NCBI GenBank assembly: GCA_030220185.1
Contig: JASPKZ010001233.1
Span: 3,422,001-3,486,000 of the forward strand
Origin: Diploptera punctata
Taxonomy: Eukaryota > Arthropoda > Insecta > Blattodea > Blaberidae
Direction: 5' to 3'
DNA length: 64,000 nt
Numbering within the stretch: the stretch's first letter is position 1; each line of letters begins with the position of its first letter. Shown one piece after another: positions 42,099 through 53,095 of the stretch. A program made the position numbers and the translations under genes. The notes beneath the pieces are model-generated. The model saw nothing but the letters and a program-made list of their open reading frames with translations. It was not told where the DNA came from and did no database searches.

Positions 42099-45000
42099 TA
42101 CTTACTTACTTACTTACTCACTGGCACTATCGAACCCGTAGGTTCATGGCCGCGCGGACATAAGCTCTCCATACATCCCTTTCCTGAGCTAATCCTTTCC
42201 AATCATTCCCTGTATAATCTACTTCCCTCAAATCATAGTTAATGTTATTCTCCCACCTCATTCTTGGTCTACCAACTGGGCGTTTTCCCTCTGGCTTTCC
42301 TACAAGAAGCTTCCATGCAAGTCTTTCATTCCCCATACGTGCAACATGTCCTGCCCATCGCAGTCTACGAGACTTAACTGTTCTTATTATATCTGGCTTC
42401 CTATAAAGACCATGTAGTTCATTGTTATGTAGTCTTCTCCATTCACCTGTCTGTTCATCTCTCTTTGGTCCAAAAATTTTCCTAAGTACTTTATTCTCAA
42501 ATACTTGTAATCTCCTTTCCTCCCTTAAAGTAAGAGTCCATGTTTCGCACCCATATAATATAACTGGTAGAATAATAGTTTTATATATTTTCAGTTTAAC
42601 GTTTTTTTAAAGGAGTTGGGACATCAAGAGTCTCTGCAATGCATAATAGCACGCATTTCCAGAATTGAGCCTATGTTTAATTTCTTTGTGCATCTCATTC
42701 CTATTTGTGATTATTGTTCCTAGGTATTTGAATTCAGCCACTTCCTCAAAATTTCCCTCATTTGTCATTAGCTGTCCATTTCCATTATATAATGTATTTC
42801 TACGTGTGACCATATATTTAGTTTTATTGATATTTACTTCCAGTCCTAATTTCTTAGTGTTACTCAATAGTGTGTGCGTGTTGTCCTTTAGTATCTCCTC
42901 GCTATCGGCCAGTAGTACTACATCATCAGCATAAACTAACAGCTTATTAATACCATTGAGTTGTAAGCCTTCCTCATTCTCTAAAGATTTAATGGCATGC
43001 TCTAGTACAAAATTAAATAGTAGAGGAGATAGTGCATCTCCTTGCTTCAACCCATTCTGGATTTCAAAAGTGTCCGAAAACTGTTTGCCTACACGCACCC
43101 TACTCTTTGTGCCATTTAGACACATTCGTATAAGTCTAACTAACTTTTTAGGAATTCCGAACTCCAGCAGGATACTATATAACTTCTCCCTCTTAATTGA
43201 ATCATATGCTTTTTTGAAGTCTACATATAGTTGATGTACAGTACCATTATATTCCCATTTCTTTTCTAAAATCTGTCTTATACTAAAAATCTGATCTGTT
43301 GTAGACCTGTTTCTTCTAAATGCACATTGATGATCTCCTAGAATGTCATCAATATAGGGAGTAAGTCTGCTTACTAATATATTTGTTAGAATTTTGTACG
43401 AAGTTGAAAGTAATGAGATGCCCCTGTAGTTGTTGCAATCAGTTTTATCTCCTTTCTTATAAATTGGTACGATAATTGATTCTTTCCATTCATCTGGAAG
43501 AGCTTCTTTTTCCCAAATCATACTAAGCAACCAGCGTATCTTGTCCATCAATTTTTCTCCCCCTTGATTTTATCAGTTCTGCTGGGATCTCATCTGAACC
43601 TGATGCTTTATACATCTTCAATTTTTCAATCGCCATTTCAACCTCTAATGCACTTGGTTCTGCGACTAGCATTTCTGCTGTCTGTAAATTATCCTCCTCA
43701 ATGTCCTGTTCTGTATGTACATTTAATAGCTGATTAAAATAACTTTTCCATCTATTTAATATACTCTTGGAATCTGCAATCATATCCCCATTTTCATTCC
43801 GAATTATGTTTGTTCTAGCCTGAAACCCTTTCTTCTCTATACTAATTCCCTGATATAATTCTCTAATGTTCCTATTTTTTGCATTCATTTCAAGATCATT
43901 AATCTTCTCTCTCAAATATTCCCTCTTTTTACTCTTTAGTAACTTGGTGGTTTCCCGTCTAATACTACCCAATTGCTCTAAATTTACCTCATTTGGCTCG
44001 TGTAACCATTTCATTTTTGCTAGCTTTCTTTTCTTTACAATGTCGGCACATTCCTCATCAAACCATTTCTTGTTTTGCCTCTTTTTTAAACAACCAATGC
44101 TTTCTGATGCTGACAATTTAATAGTATCTCTTATAGCCTCCCATTCTTTATTTATATCAGTTTCTTCTTCGTTTGCCACATTGTCATCTGAAGATTCCAG
44201 TACTTCAAATCTATTAAGCAATTTTGATTTGGTATTCTTGCCGCATTTCATCATTTTTCAAGTTTTTTAATTCAAATTTTACAGAATCATCTTTAGCGTT
44301 TGTTCCTCTCATAAGCGATAGCCGTTGTCTGATTTTCACTCTGACCAGATGATGATCCGAATTGCAGTCTGTCCCTCTAACTGATCTAACATCGATGATG
44401 CTACTGTGCCAGCGTTTGTCCACTAATACATGATCTATCTGGTTCCGAGTTTCTCCATCTGGAGACGTCCAGGTGTATTTATGAATATCCTTATGCTGAA
44501 ATGTTGTGCTCTTAACAATGAGATTCTTTGATGTGGCGAAAGTGACTAATCTAACCCCATTGTCGTTACTATCTTCATGAAGACTGAATTTGCCTATTGT
44601 TGGTTTGAATATATCTTCCCGCCCCACTTTTGCATTAAAATCTCCTAAGACAATTTTCATATGATATCGTGAAAGGCTATCAAATAAGCATTCTAATTCT
44701 TCATAGAACTCATCCTTGATCTTGTCATCTTTATCTTCTGTGGGGGCATGTACATTTACAATTATAAAATCATGTCGTTTACCCTTTAGAATTATGTATG
44801 ATATCCTATCACTAACAAACTTAATATCTCGGATAGCGGATAGGATCCTCCTTCTGACTAAAAAACCCGTTCCAAATGCAGGTCTTTCTGCACCCCCGTA
44901 GTATAATGCAAAGCTTCCTGATTCCTGACTACCTTCTCCTGGCCACCTAACTTCCTGTAAAGCGACTATATCCAAGGGCGATTATATCTAATTCCCGCGT

Positions 45001-45369
45001 TAATATCTCTAGTGCCCCGCTATTGTATAAAGTCCTAACATTCCATGTTCCTAGGAACATGTCCCTGTGTTTGAGCCTTTGGCATGGGTTCCCTGAAGTA
45101 GTCCCCGCCCGGAGAACCGAATGGGGGACTATTTGACCTCCGGAAAATTTTACCCCAGTTGAACCCATGTCCGCATTTCTTGACAGTTGTATTTTTACGG
45201 TGAAAAATCGTCACTTTCGACCAAGGTACTTTTCTCGTCTGGCTTATCACCTTCGACCAGTCCGGCATGGGTAACCCTATCGGCAGCAATGCTACCGCCG
45301 GCATAGCTCTCAGGATCATTTAAGCACGCAAGCCACTCCACCAAGACAAGGTAAAGATACCATGGAGGG
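42099..45369 (-). pseudogene. RTE-type LINE copy A, full length (3.27 kb), lightly damaged
   Basis: It is complete from the 5' end CCCTCCATGG (45369) to the tail (TAAG)n (42099-42118). The endonuclease frame 44214-44975 has EVRWPGEGS, VLGDFNAKVG, TWTSPDGETRNQIDHVLV and GTDCNSDHHLV (terminal His). A linker frame follows at 43523-44254. The RT frame 42607-43551 holds QLYVDFKKAYDSI and YADDVVLLADS. The C-terminus follows after one nonsense codon (TCA to TAA at 42606-42604). One-base insertions near 44217 and 43537 and an indel near 44983 separate the frames. A single protein of about 1000 residues was ancestral. This is the best reference copy in the window. Confidence 0.9.
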
Positions 45370-46683
45370 ATTGATATTTACTTCCAGTCTTAATTTCTTA
45401 GTGTTACTCAATTGTGTGTGTGTGTGTTGTCCTTTAGTATCTCCTCGCTATCGGCCAATAATACATCATCAGCATAAACTAACAGCTTATTAATACCATT
45501 CAGTTGTAAGCCTTCCTCATTATCTAATGATTTAATGGCATGCTCTAGTACAAAATTAAATAGTAGAGGAGATAGTGCATCTCCTTGCTTCAACCCATTC
45601 TGGATTTCAAAAATGTCCGAAAACTGTTTGCCTGCACGCACCCAACTCTTTGTGCCATTTAGACACATTCGTATAAGTCTAACTAACTTTTTAGGAATTC
45701 CAAACTCCAGCAGGATACTATATAACTTCTCCCTCTTAATTGAATAATGTGCTTTTTTGAAGTCTACATATAGTTGATGTACAGTACCATTATATTCCCA
45801 TTTCTTTTCTAAAATCTGTCTTATACTAAAAATCTGATCTGTTGTAGACCTGTTTCTTCTAAATGCACATTGATGATATCCTAGAATGCCATCAATATAG
45901 GGAGTAAGTTTGCTTACCAATATATTTGTTAGAATTTTGTAGGAAGTTGAAAGTAATGAGATGCCCCTGTAATTGTTGCAATCAGTTTTATCTCCTTTCT
46001 TATAAATTGGTTTGATAATTGATTCCTTCCATTCACCTGGAAGAGCTTCTTTTTCCCAAATCATACTAAGCAACCAGCGTATCTTGTCCATCAATTTTTC
46101 TACCCCTGATTTTATCAGTTCTGCTGGGATCTCATCTGAACCTGATGCTTTATACATCTTCACTTTTTCAATCGCCATTTCAATCTCTAATGCACTTGGT
46201 TCTGCGACTAGCATTTCTGCTGTCTGTAAATTATCCTCCTCAATGTCCTGTTCTGTATGTACATTTAATAGCTGATTAAAGTAACTTTTCCATCTATTTA
46301 ATATACTCCTGGAATCTGGAATCATTTCCCAATTTTCATTCCGAATTACGTTTGTTGTAGCCTGAAACCCTTTCTTCTATATACTAATTCCCTGATATAA
46401 TTCTCTAATGTTCCTATATTTTGCATTCATTTCAAAATGATTAATCTTTTTCTCAGATATTCCCTCTTTTTCCTCTTTAGTAACTTGGTGGTTTCCCGTC
46501 TAATACTACCCAATTGCTCTAAATTTACCTCATTTGGCTCGTGTAACCATTTAATTTTTGCCAGCTTTCTTTTCTTTACAATTTCCTCATTCCTCATCAA
46601 ACCATTTCTTGTTTTTCCTCTTTTTTAAACAACCAATGCTTTCTGATGCTGACAATTTAATAGTATCTCTTACAGCGTCCCAT
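45370..46683 (-). pseudogene. RTE-type LINE copy B, 5' part
   Basis: Frame 45408-46325 (305 residues) holds the linker, RT domain A (QLYVDFKKAHYSI) and a YADD with one residue lost (YADDVLLADS). It starts at ATTGATATTTACTTCC and, with 41477-42098, makes one element split by copy A, with about 100 bases of target missing. It is truncated at its 5' end at 46683. Confidence 0.8.
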
Positions 46684-46769
46684 TTTTATTACATTTGTAA
46701 ACTGTACTTATGTTGATATTAAAAATAATATATTATAACACTATTTTTGCGTTCTATAAAAATGTTTGT

Positions 46770-47430
46770 TGCTCCATAGAGTATCTTTACATTTTATACT
46801 CTATAGAATCAAATAAGACCAACTTTTTTCTTTTTTCATATTTCATAATATTTTGGCGAAATCTTCGTTTTTTGTTGCACGTATGGAGAATGAAATACTT
46901 ACATGGAAGCTTCTTGTAGGAAAGCCAGAGGGAAAACGATCAGTTGGTAGACCAAGAATGAGGTGGGAGAATAACATTAATTATGATTTGAGGGAAGTAT
47001 ATTATACAAGGATTGATTGGAAAGCATTTGCTCAGGATAGTGATGTATGGAGAGCTTATGCCCGCGCGGCCATGAACCTACGGGTTCGATAGTGCCATTG
47101 AGTAAGTAAGTAAGTAAGTAAGTAATGTTCATATTTTAATAAAAATGTAGTATTCTTTCATATTTTTCAATTTTAAAAAATAAAATTTCAATAATTGGTT
47201 AAAAACATGTTTGAAGTGATTGTAGTTTTGAAATTATTTGACAATGTAATATGGTATACAGGTAAAAATTCCTCAGTATCCCATCCAGAACAAAATTAAT
47301 AGTTTTGATAAAAGAAAAATTATTGAATAAGGAGACATGGAATGACCAAGTGTAGGTTTTTGTCTCAGCAAAATGTCTACTGAAGGTTTGTGGGTTTCCT
47401 ATGGATCGCAGGAGGTTCATTGAAATTAAT
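46770..47430 (+). repeat. Repeat R1, copy c, split by an RTE fragment
   Basis: AATCAAATAAGACC, CATAATATTTTGGCGAAA, then after the RTE ATGTTCATATTTTAATAAAAATGTA, TTGGTTAAAAACAT, CCTCAGTATCCCATCC and GGAGACATGGAATG, in the order seen at 139-560. Confidence 0.7.
46870..47124 (+). mobile_element. RTE 3' fragment inserted in repeat R1
   Basis: It starts inside GTTGCACGTATGG (HVARM) and keeps an open frame WKLLVGKPEGKRSVGRPRMRWENN...ARAAMNLRVR to the stop, then GTGCCATTGAG(TAAG)5. Confidence 0.85.
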
Positions 47431-47499
47431 AATTTCGACGAACATAACACGAGCAGTGGGCGCTCCGCGCCTGTTCGCGGCGCGCATATGTGTACGTAC

Positions 47500-48041
47500 C
47501 TTAAGAGAATATATCGATTTCGATTTAATTGAAAACATTTGTGATTATGAAATTAATGACAGTGATGCAAGCTTTTCATAAGGAATGAAAGACGTGCACG
47601 GAACCTTATTGTAGGAAAACCAGGGGGAAAACGCCCAGACCAAGAATGAGGTGGGAGAATAACATTAACCATGATTTGAAGGAAGTAGATTATACAGAGA
47701 ATGATTGGAAATAATTAACTCAGGATAGGAATGCGTGGAGAGCTTTATGAACCTATGGTTTCGATAGTACAAGTGAGTTAATTAGTTAGATGCAAGTTCT
47801 TTCAGTGATGTTTCAATAGACGGGTCAACTGACGACGCAAGTAATAATATTAGTGCAGTTTGAGGAAGTTGTAGAGCTGGAAGGGAGATCAGACATCGAT
47901 GTTAAAAGCAGGGGCCTAAATAGTGCAGACATAAGTTCCAGTTGGAATAATAGCCGTTCAGAAGGGCCGAGATTTCAATTTATCGGTACGCCTGGGATTC
48001 AGGTACTTGTAAAAACCAAAAGACTCTTTAGGAAGTTTTGA
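47500..48041 (+). pseudogene. piggyBac-like transposase N-terminus, split by an RTE fragment
   Basis: The frame reads LREYIDFDLIENICDYEINDSDASF before an RTE insertion and continues SDVSIDGSTDDASNN after it. A second frame gives WNNSRSEGPRFQFIGTPGIQVLVK. An acidic, Ser-rich start followed by a PxFxFxGxPGIxV block is typical of piggyBac-type transposase N-termini. It stops where the subrepeated right arm begins, so the catalytic domain is absent. Assignment is by motif memory only. Confidence 0.4.
47578..47787 (+). mobile_element. RTE 3' fragment
   Basis: GAATGAAAGACGTGCACGGA to GTTCGATAGTACAAGTGAGTTAATTAG. GATGCAAG occurs on both sides (47564-47571 and 47789-47796), and joining across it restores the acidic reading frame of the piggyBac-like fragment. 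Confidence 0.75.
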
Positions 48042-48057
48042 AGAGTATATTCCAAGT

Positions 48058-48595
48058 CGGCTTGAATGAAGCTCACTTTTAACAATTGCATAATTGACAC
48101 CTTACTTTTCATCCCATAATTGAAAGGCCTCAAAAATGAAATAAGTTGATGATGCGATCTTTCTAATGATACTAAAGAAAAAACATTTGAGATGACGTAA
48201 TTCACGTTATTTGAGCTTGAACATAGCTCACTTTTAACAATTTGCATATTTTGCACCTTACTTTTCATCCCATAATTGAATGGACTCAAAAATGAAATAA
48301 GTTGATTCTAGTAGATGAAGATGTGCTCTTTCTAATGGTACTAAAGAAATAAAAAACATTTGAGATGACGTAATTCACGTTATTTGAGATTGAACATAGC
48401 TATCTTTTAGCAATTTGCATATTTGGCACCTTACTTTTCATCCCATAATTGATTGGGCTCAAAAATTAAATAAGTTGATTCTAGTAGATGAAGATGTGCT
48501 CCTTCCAATGGTACTAAAGAAAAAACATTTGAGATGACGTAATTCACCTTATTTGAGCTTGAACATAGCCCACTTTTAACAATTGCATATTTAAA
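48058..48595 (-). repeat. Tandem array, about 167 bp units, right arm
   Basis: Inverted counterpart of 39280-39935, with unit starts on the minus strand near 48595, 48420, 48250 and 48090. Unit content is the same (TAGCTCACTTTTAACAATT, CATTTGAGATGACGTAATTCAC). Confidence 0.9.
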
Positions 48596-48596
48596 T

Positions 48597-48925
48597 AAGT
48601 TTTATTAAACACAATGTGTACATTTTGAGTTTTCACCAGTCCATTGTAATTGTGGTGAGAGGCTGAGTTCTGCTTTTGCATTTCATGAGGTGGTACTTGG
48701 AGCATGGCTCGTTCATCTGCAGTCTTCCTTGGGGTCGTGGTATGACGGATTCTGGAATTCTTCCCGTGAAAACAATGAGCGGCGAAGCGTGTGTATAGGT
48801 GGCGAAGTTGGAAGTTCGGGCATTTCCTAACATCAGTTTTCATTGTTTCTGTGTCCATTATTTCCATCGGTACCGGTATTGCATTGGCTTTGTTTTGTCT
48901 CTTTGTAATGGCGTCTTTATATGCC
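48597..48925 (-). other. Segment unique to the right arm, 107-residue open frame
   Basis: The minus-strand frame 48544-48867 contains MEIMDTETMKTDVRKCPNFQLRHLYTRF and ARTPHTRTP-like basic stretches, and looks more gene-like than its surroundings. I do not recognise it. The left arm has only about 100 unrelated bases at the equivalent place. Confidence 0.3.
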
Positions 48926-49297
48926 TGGGTTTCTCCGTTTGTTTTTTTGTTCTTGAGATATTTGGCCCTAAAGAAGGATTACAATTTGATATGACAGATT
49001 TTGTTACATACTTTGATCCACGCTGGTTCGTTTTTTGGATTTAAGAAGAGTTCCCTACTTGCATTTGTGTAGTAACAAAGAGTAAAACATTGAATGTTGT
49101 TCGGTTTCATGATGGATTCATCAAACAGGCCTCCATATGAAAGGCCATAGTTTCCCAATCACTTGATATTAAGATTTGAAATTTTGCAGAGGTTCATTTT
49201 TAGGGTGGACCTGAAGCCACACCAAGTTTCAACAAAATTGGTGATGGTCAGCGAGGTTGACATTAAAAATTAGACCACTTGAAATGGAATGACCCTA

Positions 49298-49904
49298 TAT
49301 TAATTTAGAAATAAACTATCTAATAAAGTAATAATTATTTTTTGTTTATTAATTGGTATTGCATACCATATATTGACTTTTTCATGCATATTTGCATGCA
49401 TATTTCAAGCTTATTATATTGCATATAATCCGGCCTCTAGTCATCAGCGTAATGTAATGCATTTTTTTTCAGAGAAAAAAATTGAATTGAAACTCAAAAT
49501 GGATCATAAAATTTTTGTTGTATTTACCATAAGGAATCTTACTTAGATCTGCTTCCAAGTCATTGGATATTGATGTTTGTATTTTGTACTCGTATTCCAG
49601 TATAAAAATAAGCTTCAAATCTTAATTGGGGGATTCGATCAAATACAACCATTAATACGAATTATGCCTAGACGTATTTGCCGATCTTGGCTTTTAAGGA
49701 ATGATTGAAAATGTCGGTAAAAAGTGAATTATTAAAGAATCTATAAAATTTAGATTTTGGAAATTAATTTTTTGCTGATTAGTTCTAAATTGTTCGCTTC
49801 TTCCAATCTTTAAATAAGACCCAAATGAGTTCCGTACAATTGTATATTCCTATTTTATTCTAATACTCCATAATAATTAAGAAATGTAAACAATTTATAA
49901 AATT
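49298..49904. other. Unassigned A+T-rich sequence
   Basis: Nothing recognisable apart from a duplicated GCATATTTGCATGCATATTTC near 49385-49410. Confidence 0.4.
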
Positions 49905-50045
49905 AAGTTTTTAAGTCTCACCATATAAAGTTCCATGTTTTCACAATAAAAGTTTCAAAGGTCTTTGCCTCCATCATCAGTCAAACTCGCACTGTGAAAA
50001 CACGCAACTTTGAGATGAGATGGAAAAAACATTTAACCAATTGAT
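49905..50045 (-). mobile_element. Penelope-like 3' terminal module
   Basis: On the minus strand it reads GACTGATGATGGAGGC..ACCTTTGAAACTTT, then GTGAAAACATGGAACTTTATATGGTGAG, the layout found at the ends of the Penelope copies (CTGAAGATGGAAG...AAACC, GCAACTTTGTGAGGTGAG). No coding part is attached. Confidence 0.5.
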
Positions 50046-50387
50046 TTTATAAATTGTAAATTACCTCATAAATGTTATTTTTGACTTACTTCCTGTAACC
50101 ATTGCTAATATCATATTACTTGCTATTATTTAATTAAATTGCTCAGCTAAGCTCATTAAAATGTGGATGTGGCAAGGCTGATAAATTAAGCCGAGAGCCC
50201 TCCTTTCTTATGTCTTAAAAATCCATTGACTCTGGCCGGATATAGAGAGCCAAAGGTCCTGGGTTCAAATACCAGCCTAGACATATATTTTTAACCTTAG
50301 ATATAATTTGTCCTTCAGTGAGAAGTATTAAACAATAATAAATACATCAAAAACTAATATATTTACAAATTTTGTTTAATGTTTCAG
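50046..50387 (+). other. Intron sequence upstream of the protease exon, with a tRNA-like scrap
   Basis: 50218-50285 has GGTCCTGGGTTCAAATACC, a B-box-like sequence, without a convincing A box. The last bases form the splice acceptor (TTTTGTTTAATGTTTCAG). Confidence 0.4.
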
Positions 50388-50545
50388 AATGTGGTCAACC
50401 TATAGTTTCTACATTCCGATTGTGGGTGGAGAGGAGTCATTGCCTGGGAGGTGGCCTTGGATGGCTGCCATTTTTTTCCAAAACAAACAGAATAGAACAC
50501 AATACATTTTCAGATGTGGAGGATCACTTATAGGAACACGACATA
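50388..50545 (+). pseudogene. S1 serine protease, exon with activation site, first half
   Basis: After the acceptor TTTCAG the frame reads (E)CGQPIVSTFR, then, one base out of register, IVGGEESLPGRWPWMAAIF...YIFRCGGSLIGTRH. CG..., R|IVGG and the CGGSLI strand are hallmarks of clip-type and related extracellular trypsin-like proteases. The conserved Cys before the activation site normally bridges to the catalytic domain. The sequence at the cleavage site is TTCCGATTGTGGGT, and one A more (CGAATTGTG) would give R-I-V-G-G, so a single-base deletion disrupts the frame at the activation bond. The exon is then cut by a mariner at the TA in CATA (50544-50545). Two independent lesions make this allele a pseudogene, unless the deletion is an assembly error and the mariner is polymorphic. 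Confidence 0.85.
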
Positions 50546-51885
50546 CACGGTGATTACAAATGATTGGAGCGATTTCATGATTTTATTGTAGCGATCTTAT
50601 TTGACATATCTTCACAGAACTTTAAAGTTATGTATAAAAACTCATAAGGTTTTTTTTTGTTTTCTCTCGCAGCCGTGTTTCAGCTTTAAACCGAGAGAGC
50701 GCAGCAGTTATCAAAGATGGCGACAGGCGAGGAGAAAGCATATGCTGTGCTTGAATTTCATTCAACTCAATCTGTGATAATGTGCAACGACACTTCAGAA
50801 CGAAGTTCGAGAAAGATGCACCGAGTGCCAACTCCATTCGGCGATGGTATGCGCAATTTAAAGCTACAGGATGCCTCTGTAAAAGGAAATCAACGGGTCG
50901 TCCTTCAGTGAGTGAAGAAAAGGTTGAGAGTGTGCGGATGAGTTTCACACGTAGCCCACAGAAATCAACACGAAAGCGAGCAGAGAGCTGAACATTCCAC
51001 AACCGACCGTTTGGAAGATCTTGCGGAAAAGATTGAAGCATAAACCTTACCACTTGCAATTTCTACAAGCCCTTACGCCCATTGACAAAGTGAGTCGGTT
51101 TGAATTTTGTACACAAATGCAGCAGTTTATGGATGAGGATGGTTTTTTGTGAGAAACTTGTCTTCAGTGACGAAGCAACATTCTTTGTGAATGGCAAAGT
51201 GAACAAACACAATGTGCGAATCTGGGGCACAGAAAATCCCCGCGTTATTGTGCAGCACATTCGCGACTCCCCAAAGTTAGTGTGTTCTGTGCGGTTTCTC
51301 AGTTCAAAGTTTATGGCCCTTTTTTCTTCTGCGAGCAGAACGTTACAGGACACGTGTACCTGGACATGCTGGAAAATTGGCTCATGCCGCAGCTGACGAC
51401 CGACAGTGAGACCTTCATCTACCAGCAGGATGGTGCTCCACCACACTTCCATCACGATGTTCGTGAATTTTTAAACATGAGATTGCCAAACCGATGGATC
51501 GGTCGCAGTGGAGAGAATGATCAGAAATTGTTGTCATGGCCTCCACGCTCCCCCGATTTGACGCCGTGCGATTTTTTTGTTTGGGGGTATGTGAAAGATT
51601 CAGTGTTTGTGCCTCCTTTACCAGTAGACTTACCAGAACTGCGAGCTCGCATAATCAATGCCTTTGAACAAATTAATAGGGACATGTTACGTCGAGTATG
51701 GGACGAACTTGATTACAGACTTGATATCTGCAGAATCACCAAGGGGGAGCATATGGAGCACCTGTAACATCTCAAAAAAAACCTGGGAAGTTGCTCTATG
51801 TATCTGTAAAAGTTCGTGAAAATATGTCGAATACTACAGCTACCATAAAATCATGAAATCGCTCCAATCATTTGTAATCACCCTG
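50546..51885 (+). mobile_element. Mariner element (1340 bp) inside the protease exon
   Basis: The ends are inverted repeats: CACGGTGATTACAAATGATTGG at the left, CAGGGTGATTACAAATGATTGG at the right on the other strand, matching for about 40 bases with one or two differences. TA flanks both ends (50544-50545 and 51886-51887). It encodes a frame-broken transposase. Removing it with one TA restores GTRH-ILTAAHC exactly, so insertion was clean and the target was coding sequence. Confidence 0.95.
50717..51767 (+). pseudogene. Mariner transposase (DD41D type), frame-broken
   Basis: It starts MATGEEKAYAVLEFHSTQS. The DNA-binding part has SIRRWYAQFKATGCLCKRKSTGRPSVSEEKV. The catalytic motifs are VFSDEATFF (first Asp), YQQDGAPPH (second Asp) and SPDLTPCDFF (third Asp). 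I count 41 residues between the second and third Asp, which suggests the DD41D (rosa-like) group rather than the DD34D of classical mariner. At least four frame breaks occur (near 50780, 50983, 51150 and 51280), but the C-terminal 161 codons are open. The transposase cannot be made from this copy. Confidence 0.85.
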
Positions 51886-51921
51886 TATTCTCACAGCTGC
51901 TCACTGTTCGGTCGGGTGCAG
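51886..51921 (+). pseudogene. S1 serine protease, second half of the interrupted exon
   Basis: It reads ILTAAHCSVGC and ends at the donor CAG|GTACAG (GT at 51922). TAAHC carries the catalytic His. The splice phase (two bases of an Arg codon) fits the exon at 56756. Confidence 0.85.
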
Positions 51922-52179
51922 GTACAGCCATAACTTATAATAACCATGATAATGTTATATTTTCCCTGTCTTCACTTACATGAGGTGAGGTTTAAAACCA
52001 GTGTTACAAACATGTAGCATGAGGCTAACGGTGCGCTATTTATGTTGTGTTTCACTACACTGGATGACCCCAAGAGGAACTACATTTTGTACAAAATGTC
52101 TCATGTGACCCGATACCAGTGATATTTTGTTTCTATGTTTTTATTTGAGATACTTTACTATACAGACTGAAGGAAATAT

Positions 52180-53095
52180 AAACATAGTGTTCTGCTCAAG
52201 AGTAGGTCTTTCACTGCAAACTCAGCATTCTCCACTCTTTCCTTAACTCAGCTCTCTTTTGTATCCACATACAAACCATTTATTTTAATATTGTCTATCA
52301 TCTGATGTCTTTTTCTGCCTCTAACTTTCTTTCCGTGGGGCACGCCGTAGCGTAGTGGTTAAGGCACTGAGCTACAAGCCGGAGGGTCGAGGGTTCAAGT
52401 CCCGTTGGGGTCAGGATTTTTAAACTGACCCAAATCCTCTGGCGGCACTATGGCCCTGGGGTCGACTCAGCCTCTAACGGAAATGAGTACCAGACGCTTG
52501 TTCTGGGGTAAAGGCGGCCGTCACGCAGGGCTGACAACCCGGCTGACATCAAGTGCCGATTGTCTAGAAAAAGTGGGAGCCTTAACCTCCACCTACTACC
52601 CCAAAGGCCTCCTGAGGCCTGTTGTGGGATCACTTTACCTTACCTTAACTTTCTTTCCGTAGACCATTCCTTCCTGGGCGTCCGTCAGCAGTCAGTTTCT
52701 TCTTAGCCAGTGGCCAATCCAATTTCTTCTCCTCTTAAATGAGTTCCAGCATGGTTCTTCCTTCACCCACTCTGTCAAGCATGTCTTCATTTTTTATTCT
52801 GTCCGTTCATTTTATATGTTCCATCCTTCTCCATATCCACATCTCAAAAGCTTCCAATTGTTTTTCCTCATTCCTTCATAACGTCTCTGCACCATACAAT
52901 GTTACACTCTACACAAAGCACTTCACTAGCCCTTTCCATAATTCTTTTGCCAAAGGTACACAGAAAGTGTTTCTCTTCTTGTTAAAAGCTTCTTTTGCCA
53001 TTGCTATCCTCTGACAGCACTTCATGTTACTACTGATAGTACAACCCAAGTATTTGAAGCTCTCCACTTGCTCAATGGCCTCAATTTTTAATTCT
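52180..53095 (-). pseudogene. LINE RT C-terminus, third family, interrupted by SINE B
   Basis: On the minus strand it reads IEAIEQVESFKYLGCTISSNMK, AMAKEAFNKKRNTFCVPLAKELWKGLVKCFVWSVTLYGAET, then a decayed NWIGHWLRR, and after the SINE RHQMIDNIKI. These are the thumb and C-terminal blocks of an RTE-like LINE different from the dominant family. RT catalytic residues are not included. Confidence 0.65.
52337..52645 (+). mobile_element. tRNA-derived SINE, family B, complete
   Basis: Nearly identical in layout to 32448-32757, with B box GGGTTCAAGTCCC in better condition. Fifteen-base target duplications TAACTTTCTTTCCGT lie at 52322-52336 and 52646-52660, interrupting the LINE. Confidence 0.9.

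Larger units (their letters stand above)
38771..49297. mobile_element. 10.5 kb structure with long subrepeated inverted ends (foldback-like)
   Basis: Left arm 38771-39935 and right arm 48058-49297 are reverse complements: TAGGG(A/T)CATT...TTTCAAGTGGTCTA at the very ends, then AATCTTAATATCAAGTG, CATATGGAGGC.TGTTTGATGAATCCATCA, TTTAGGGCCAAATATCTCAAGAACAAAAA, then a tandem array of about 167 bp units. TATTA borders both ends (38766-38770 and 49298-49302), but the left flank is (ATT)-rich. The interior holds a MADF-domain gene, nested RTEs, repeat R1 and a piggyBac-like N-terminus. The right arm carries about 330 bp (48597-48925) that the left lacks. I cannot place it in a named superfamily. Confidence 0.65.
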
